From NCBI GenBank assembly GCA_904420445.1, contig CAJFVJ010000001.1:788162-852161 (forward strand): 64,000 nucleotides of DNA, written 5' to 3'. The translations under genes and the position numbers were made by a program. The first letter of the stretch is position 1; every line of letters begins with the position of its first letter. This document shows, one piece after another, positions 59,822-64,000 of the stretch. Source of the DNA: Candidatus Adamsella avium. Lineage in GTDB: Bacteria > Cyanobacteriota > Vampirovibrionia > Gastranaerophilales > CAJFVJ01. Under the pieces are notes generated by a model. That model did no database searches. It worked only from the letters and a program-made list of their open reading frames with translations, and was not told the origin of the DNA.

Positions 59822-61216
59822 ATGCTTGAATTTAACTACAGAAATGTCACATCCATGATTTTGGGACAGGAACACGGTCTTGATATAGAAGAAGAATTCA
59901 ACAAATATCAGTATAAAATCGGTGAGATTATCAAAGATTTGAACGCCAGAAAAGACAAACCGGGTCAGTGGCTGCGCTGGATGAATCTCGGATATAGCGA
60001 GGAAACTATCTGGTATATCAAAGAGTATGCTGCTAAAGTCAGAGGAGAATTTGAAAATCTTTTGGTTCTCGGCATAGGCGGTTCTGCTCTCGGGGCGCAG
60101 GCTGTTACCGAAGCTTTGTTGAAACCTTACTGGAATTTTTTATCTGATGAGGAAAGAGATAACTATCCCAGGATATTTTTTATTGACAACATTGACCCTG
60201 ATACAATTAACGGGCTTTTGCATGTTCTTGATTTGAAAAAAACTCTTGTAAACGTCATAACAAAATCAGGCTCAACAGCGGAAACCATGTCCGCTTATAT
60301 GATTATAAAAGACAAGCTTGAAGCGGAACTCGGGGAAGACTACAGAAATAATATAGTTGCAACTACAGACAGAGAAGTCGGCGTCCTTCGTCAGCTTTCT
60401 GATCAGGAAGGGTATAAGACATTTGTTATTCCTGATGATGTCGGTGGTCGTTTTTCTGTTTTCTCAGCAGTCGGTTTGCTGCCTTTTGCTCTTCTTGGAA
60501 TTGATATCGATGAAATAGTCAGAGGTATCAAAGATATAGACCTCGATTTGAAGAATACCGATATAAAAAGAAATATAGCAGCGCAGAATGCTCTTATTCA
60601 TTATTTGATGGATACTGAAAAAGGTAAAAATCTTTCCGTTATGATGCCTTATTCAAGCAGGTTGAAATATGTTTCAGACTGGTATGTTCAGCTTTGGGCA
60701 GAGTCTTTGGGAAAAGAAGTTGATAAACAGGGACATACAGTCCATATCGGTCCTACTCCGATTAAGGCTCTCGGAGCAACTGACCAGCACTCTCAAATTC
60801 AACTCTACAATGAAGGACCTAATGATAAGTTGATAAACTTTATCAGAGTGAAAGAATTTGACTCTACTTTGACAATTCCAAAAACATTTGAGTATACAGG
60901 TATCGGTTATCTTTGCGAAAAGACCATAAATGACTTGATGAATGCTGAAGCTGATGCAACAAGGATTGCTCTGACAGACTACAAACGTCCGAACGTAACT
61001 ATCACCCTACCCCGCATAAACGGTTATTACCTTGGTCAGCTGCTTTATATGCTAGAAGTCCAGACTGCTATCGCTGGTGAGCTGTATAATGTTGATACAT
61101 TTAACCAGCCGGGAGTTGAACAGGCAAAAAATTACACTTATGCGCTGATGGGCAGACGCGGCTACGAAGAATCAGCAAAGGAACTCAAAGAAAAAATAAT
61201 TCAAGTTCAATCATAA
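59822..61216 (+). CDS. pgi: Glucose-6-phosphate isomerase
   Basis: A 464-residue enzyme interconverting glucose-6-phosphate and fructose-6-phosphate. Visible: 'LVLGIGGSALGAQAVTEALL', 'NVITKSGSTAETMSAYMIIK' (phosphate-binding SIS motifs), 'DDVGGRFSVFSAVGLLPFAL' and 'TPIKALGATDQHSQIQLYNE', and a C-terminal 'YNVDTFNQPGVEQAKNYTYA' with the catalytic Lys. It is the shorter bacterial form, as in Firmicutes and Cyanobacteria-related lineages. A GGGACTCC stretch precedes the ATG; the ribosome site is weak. Confidence 0.96.
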   Translation: MLEFNYRNVTSMILGQEHGLDIEEEFNKYQYKIGEIIKDLNARKDKPGQWLRWMNLGYSEETIWYIKEYAAKVRGEFENLLVLGIGGSALGAQAVTEALLKPYWNFLSDEERDNYPRIFFIDNIDPDTINGLLHVLDLKKTLVNVITKSGSTAETMSAYMIIKDKLEAELGEDYRNNIVATTDREVGVLRQLSDQEGYKTFVIPDDVGGRFSVFSAVGLLPFALLGIDIDEIVRGIKDIDLDLKNTDIKRNIAAQNALIHYLMDTEKGKNLSVMMPYSSRLKYVSDWYVQLWAESLGKEVDKQGHTVHIGPTPIKALGATDQHSQIQLYNEGPNDKLINFIRVKEFDSTLTIPKTFEYTGIGYLCEKTINDLMNAEADATRIALTDYKRPNVTITLPRINGYYLGQLLYMLEVQTAIAGELYNVDTFNQPGVEQAKNYTYALMGRRGYEESAKELKEKIIQVQS

Positions 61217-61311
61217 TCTTAGCCAACAAGTACCACCATGTGTGAGATTACATCTTTTTTGTTTTGGGTTAACTTATATCGTACTCAATACGGAAAAGGA
61301 GGTATTTAACT

Positions 61312-61983
61312 ATGGCTGAAAATACTGAAGAATTTATCAATGAATATACAATATGCAACTGTTTGAAACTCGGAGATAAAGCACCTGACTTTGACGCTGT
61401 TACTACAAACGGGAATATAAATTTTTATGACTACAAAAGAGGTTCATGGGCACTGTTGTTTTCTCACCCCGGTGATTTTACGCCTGTTTGTTCAACAGAG
61501 TTTGTTGCTTTTGCTCAAAATCAGGAAGAATTTGATAAAAGAGGTGTAAAGCTTATAGGACTAAGCGTTGACAGTGTTCATTCTCACATTGCATGGTTGA
61601 GAGATATAGAAAAAGCCTTTGATGTTGAGATTAAATTTCCTGTCATCGCTGATTTGTCTGCAGAAGTAGCGAATCTCTACGGGATGATACACCCCTCAAT
61701 CAGCGATACACAAACAGTCAGAACGGTATTTATTATTGACCCTGATAACCTCATCAGATATATGGTCGCTTACCCTCAATCGGTTGGAAGAAATATACAT
61801 GAAATATTGAGAACACTTGATGCCCTGATGGTTGTATCGAAAAATAATGTGGCTACTCCTGCAGACTGGCAAGAAGGGCAGTCTGTGATAATTCCTCCGC
61901 CTAAGACATTGCAGGATTCTCAAAAAGACAGGAATGACGCCGAAGAATGCCTGACCTGGTACCTTTGCAAAAAGAAAATATAA
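61312..61983 (+). CDS. Peroxiredoxin (1-Cys, Prx6/AhpC-TSA family)
   Basis: A 223-residue peroxidase reducing hydrogen peroxide and alkyl peroxides. The peroxidatic Cys lies in 'SHPGDFTPVCSTEFVAFAQN'; 'VRTVFIIDPDNLIRYMVAYP' and 'VGRNIHEILRTLDALMV' follow, and the C-terminal extension 'TPADWQEGQSVIIPPPKTLQ' is typical of the Prx6 group. Other cysteines are in 'NEYTICNCL' and at the end ('ECLTWYLCKKK'), so the resolving mechanism is unclear. It has an AAGGAGG site and precedes cysK by 37 bases, a fit with cysteine or thiol metabolism. Confidence 0.95.
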   Translation: MAENTEEFINEYTICNCLKLGDKAPDFDAVTTNGNINFYDYKRGSWALLFSHPGDFTPVCSTEFVAFAQNQEEFDKRGVKLIGLSVDSVHSHIAWLRDIEKAFDVEIKFPVIADLSAEVANLYGMIHPSISDTQTVRTVFIIDPDNLIRYMVAYPQSVGRNIHEILRTLDALMVVSKNNVATPADWQEGQSVIIPPPKTLQDSQKDRNDAEECLTWYLCKKKI

Positions 61984-62020
61984 TACTTTACTTATGCTTA
62001 TTTTCTTGTAAGATGAGTAT

Positions 62021-62941
62021 ATGCAAATATATTCAAACATATTGGATTTAATAGGGAATACTCCGCTTGTAAGACTGAATAATCTCGCAAAAGATTGCTG
62101 TGGTGATGTGGTTTTGAAAGTGGAGTATTTTAATCCGACAAGCTCAATAAAAGACAGAACGGCTATTTCGATGATAAACGAAGCCGAAGAGGCCGGAATT
62201 ATAACTGATGGCGCAACAATTATCGAACCTACATCTGGCAACACGGGCATTGCGCTTGCCATGATTTGCGCAATCAAAGGATACAGATTGATTATTACAA
62301 TGCCTGATTCTGTCAGCGTCGAAAGACGTAAGCTGATTGAACAATTCGGCGCAAAAATTGTATTGACCCCCGGAGAAGAAGGTATGAGAGGGTCTATTGA
62401 TAAGGCTAATGAAATTTATTCCAAAACAAAAAATTCTTTTATACCGATGCAATTTGAAAATGAGTCAAATACTCTTGCTCATTACGTTTCAACTGCTGAA
62501 GAAATCTATAAAGATACGGATGGCAAGGTTGATGTGGTTGTTGCGGGAGTAGGCACAGGCGGGACAATCACAGGCATTGCAAAAAAATTGAAAGAAAAGA
62601 AACCGTCAGTCAAAATTGTTGCTGTTGAACCGGAAGAGAGCGCTGTTTTGTCAGGTAAGAATTGCGGAATGCACGGGATACAGGGTATCGGAGCGGGGTT
62701 TATTCCAAAGATAATGGATTTGACTCTTATGGATGAAATAATTCCCGTAAAAACAAAAGATGCAATCAAAACTTCTCAGCTGCTTGCAAAAAAAGAAGGA
62801 ATTCTCTGCGGAATTTCTGCGGGTGCTGCTCTGCGAGCCGGACTTGATATCGCTTCAAGACCCGGGTATAAAAATAAATTGATTGTTGTCATCGCTCCTG
62901 ATACGGCTGAGAGATATTTATCAACACCTCTTTTTGATTAA
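62021..62941 (+). CDS. cysK: Cysteine synthase (O-acetylserine sulfhydrylase)
   Basis: A 306-residue PLP enzyme making cysteine from O-acetylserine and sulfide. It has the PLP Lys in 'NPTSSIKDRTAISMINEAEE', 'EPTSGNTGIALAMICAIKGY', 'VVAGVGTGGTITGIAKKLKE' (phosphate loop) and 'KKEGILCGISAGAALRAGLD'. Length is standard. It precedes cysE by 12 bases, which supplies its substrate; both should form the cysteine synthase complex. Confidence 0.96.
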   Translation: MQIYSNILDLIGNTPLVRLNNLAKDCCGDVVLKVEYFNPTSSIKDRTAISMINEAEEAGIITDGATIIEPTSGNTGIALAMICAIKGYRLIITMPDSVSVERRKLIEQFGAKIVLTPGEEGMRGSIDKANEIYSKTKNSFIPMQFENESNTLAHYVSTAEEIYKDTDGKVDVVVAGVGTGGTITGIAKKLKEKKPSVKIVAVEPEESAVLSGKNCGMHGIQGIGAGFIPKIMDLTLMDEIIPVKTKDAIKTSQLLAKKEGILCGISAGAALRAGLDIASRPGYKNKLIVVIAPDTAERYLSTPLFD

Positions 62942-62953
62942 GGAATACTGATT

Positions 62954-63610
62954 ATGAAAAGAAGATTAAGCATCTCAAAGTTAATAAAAGAGGATATAAG
63001 AACAATCTACGATAAAGATCCGGCAGCAACGAATCTTGCAGAGGTTATCCTTTGTTATCCGGGGTTGCATGCACTGATTTGCCATCGTTTTGCAAACTAC
63101 CTTTATCACAAAAAAATTCCGCTGATTCCACGTATGATATCTCATATCTCAAGATTTTTTACGGGCATAGAAATACATCCTGGCGCTACTATCGGCAGAC
63201 GTTTCTTTATTGACCACGGTATGGGCGTTGTTATCGGCGAAACAACTGTAATCGGAAGAGATGTCTTGATTTATCAGGGAGTAACCCTCGGTGGCACAGG
63301 CAAAGAACACGGGAAAAGACATCCGACAGTTTCAAACAACGTTGTAATAGGCGCAGGCGCAAAAGTTCTCGGAAATATTATGATAGGAGCCAATGTCCGT
63401 ATCGGAGCAGGCTCTGTTGTCGTCGACAATGTCCCTCCTCATTCGACAGTTGTCGGAATCCCGGGGCGTGTTGTTATACAACGTTATAGTGAACCAAACG
63501 GCGAACTTCAGCATAACCGTATTCCTGATCCGATTACATGCGAATTGAGACGTCTTTCTTATGAAGTTAAGGAACTTCGTGAAAAACTACAGCATACGAT
63601 TGAAAAATAA
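62954..63610 (+). CDS. cysE: Serine O-acetyltransferase
   Basis: A 218-residue left-handed beta-helix acetyltransferase using acetyl-CoA and L-serine. Visible: '[20 protein letters not shown]', '[20 protein letters not shown]', '[20 protein letters not shown]', '[20 protein letters not shown]', '[18 protein letters not shown]' and '[20 protein letters not shown]'. It is the shorter CysE type of Gram-positive and cyanobacterial lineages. A C-terminal coiled-coil-like helix ends the protein. It follows cysK closely. Confidence 0.96.
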   Translation: MKRRLSISKLIKEDIRTIYDKDPAATNLAEVILCYPGLHALICHRFANYLYHKKIPLIPRMISHISRFFTGIEIHPGATIGRRFFIDHGMGVVIGETTVIGRDVLIYQGVTLGGTGKEHGKRHPTVSNNVVIGAGAKVLGNIMIGANVRIGAGSVVVDNVPPHSTVVGIPGRVVIQRYSEPNGELQHNRIPDPITCELRRLSYEVKELREKLQHTIEK

Positions 63611-63787
63611 TCTGTTAATATGGTTTTACTTAAATAATTAATTTTTAATTTGTTAAGATATTTGATAAAATATATACATTACTTATAATTTCTTATAAAT
63701 TGGAATATTTTTTGTGCTGATGTGGAATATAAAATAAATGTTTTTATTTGAATTCAATTAGCATGATTATAATTTTGGAGAAACGAA

Positions 63788-64000
63788 ATGAAGAAGCTTG
63801 GATTTACGCTGGCGGAAGTGCTGCTGGCAGTGGCAATATTGGGAGTAGTAGCAGCAGTCACAATAGGCGTGCTGAGGAATGTAATACCGGAGGATTATAC
63901 ATATACCTCGAAGAAAGCATCGGTAACCCTTAGCGAAGGAGTAAAAACGATACTTGAGGATGACAAGAAATATCCGAGCAAAGAATTCAAAAACGGAGAG
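63788..64000 (+). CDS. Type IV pilin/type II secretion pseudopilin-like protein, N-terminal part (cut by window end)
   Basis: The first 71 residues are visible. 'MKKLGFTLAEVLLAVAILGV' is a prepilin leader with the methylated Phe and the Glu at position 5 of the mature protein, followed by the hydrophobic helix. Cleavage is expected after the first Gly (KKLG|F). ATG at 63788 follows TTGGAGAAACGAA. Many genes with this start occur in Melainabacteria-like genomes, often with large, variable heads. Which pilin or pseudopilin cannot be told without the rest. Confidence 0.88.
   Translation, partial: MKKLGFTLAEVLLAVAILGVVAAVTIGVLRNVIPEDYTYTSKKASVTLSEGVKTILEDDKKYPSKEFKNGE

Noticed and set aside
63748..63933. 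61-codon plus-strand frame near the window end
   Set aside because: It is out of frame with the pilin-like gene at 63788, which has a clear prepilin motif and ribosome site.

Overview
The window looks like a chromosomal segment of a diderm, flagellated, non-photosynthetic bacterium, most likely a gut member of the Vampirovibrionia/Melainabacteria (Gastranaerophilales). This rests on outer-membrane and periplasmic export genes (TolC, HlyD), a type IV-pilin-like gene with the GFTLAEVLLA motif, several proteins with a short N-terminal SFxG/TFG-type motif that I associate with this lineage, and AT-rich DNA. The lineage call is an inference from memory of such genomes, not from a marker gene.

Layout. 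1-1711: end of a DUF3137-like gene and a secreted WG-repeat protein. 1797-7279: a redox/detoxification island. A TetR gene, an aldo/keto reductase and a Tat-signal flavodoxin run rightward; an acetyltransferase, a flavodoxin, an alpha/beta hydrolase and a carboxymuconolactone decarboxylase-like gene run leftward; the two groups meet at one bidirectional terminator. 7394-14009: a complete six-gene drug-type exporter (TetR, TolC, HlyD, double-ATPase, two permeases) with 4-8 base overlaps. 14066-15283: DUF362 protein and tRNA-Asp.

15531-23763: flagellin locus. It holds a giant flagellin (about 2,100 residues when the frame is restored) whose variable region is replaced by tandem GLUG-repeat units. 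The gene is now split by a frameshift that matches a 41-base deletion relative to the neighbouring repeat unit. Beside it are a normal-sized flagellin and, on the other strand, a canonical flagellin with a clear sigma-28 type promoter.

23918-40956: mostly housekeeping. It contains a racemase, rsmE, cca, a NagZ-type glycosidase, a leftward TIGR02757/tadA gene pair with a two-component system, def-fmt-zinc protease, a fused class I fumarase and the murC-murB-ddl-ftsQ operon.

41251-55513: an accessory-like region of lineage-specific proteins without recognised function. These include a SFxG-type gene pair, two secreted coiled-coil paralogues, a glycine/alanine-rich protein with an EF-hand-like loop, a nucleotidase with a Pro/Gln/Tyr-rich leader, a serpin-like secreted protein and two small paralogous proteins. 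They are interspersed with ilvD, a YkgJ-type cysteine-cluster gene and two copies of a 140-base intergenic inverted-repeat element; a third copy lies at 59491-59623.

55699-64000: TPR-ndk-tgt operon, a secreted basic protein, pgi, a peroxiredoxin with cysK and cysE, and the start of a pilin-like gene cut by the window end. The strongest candidate for something undescribed is the GLUG-repeat giant flagellin; the serpin-like protein, the dispersed repeat and the set of leaderless accessory proteins come next.
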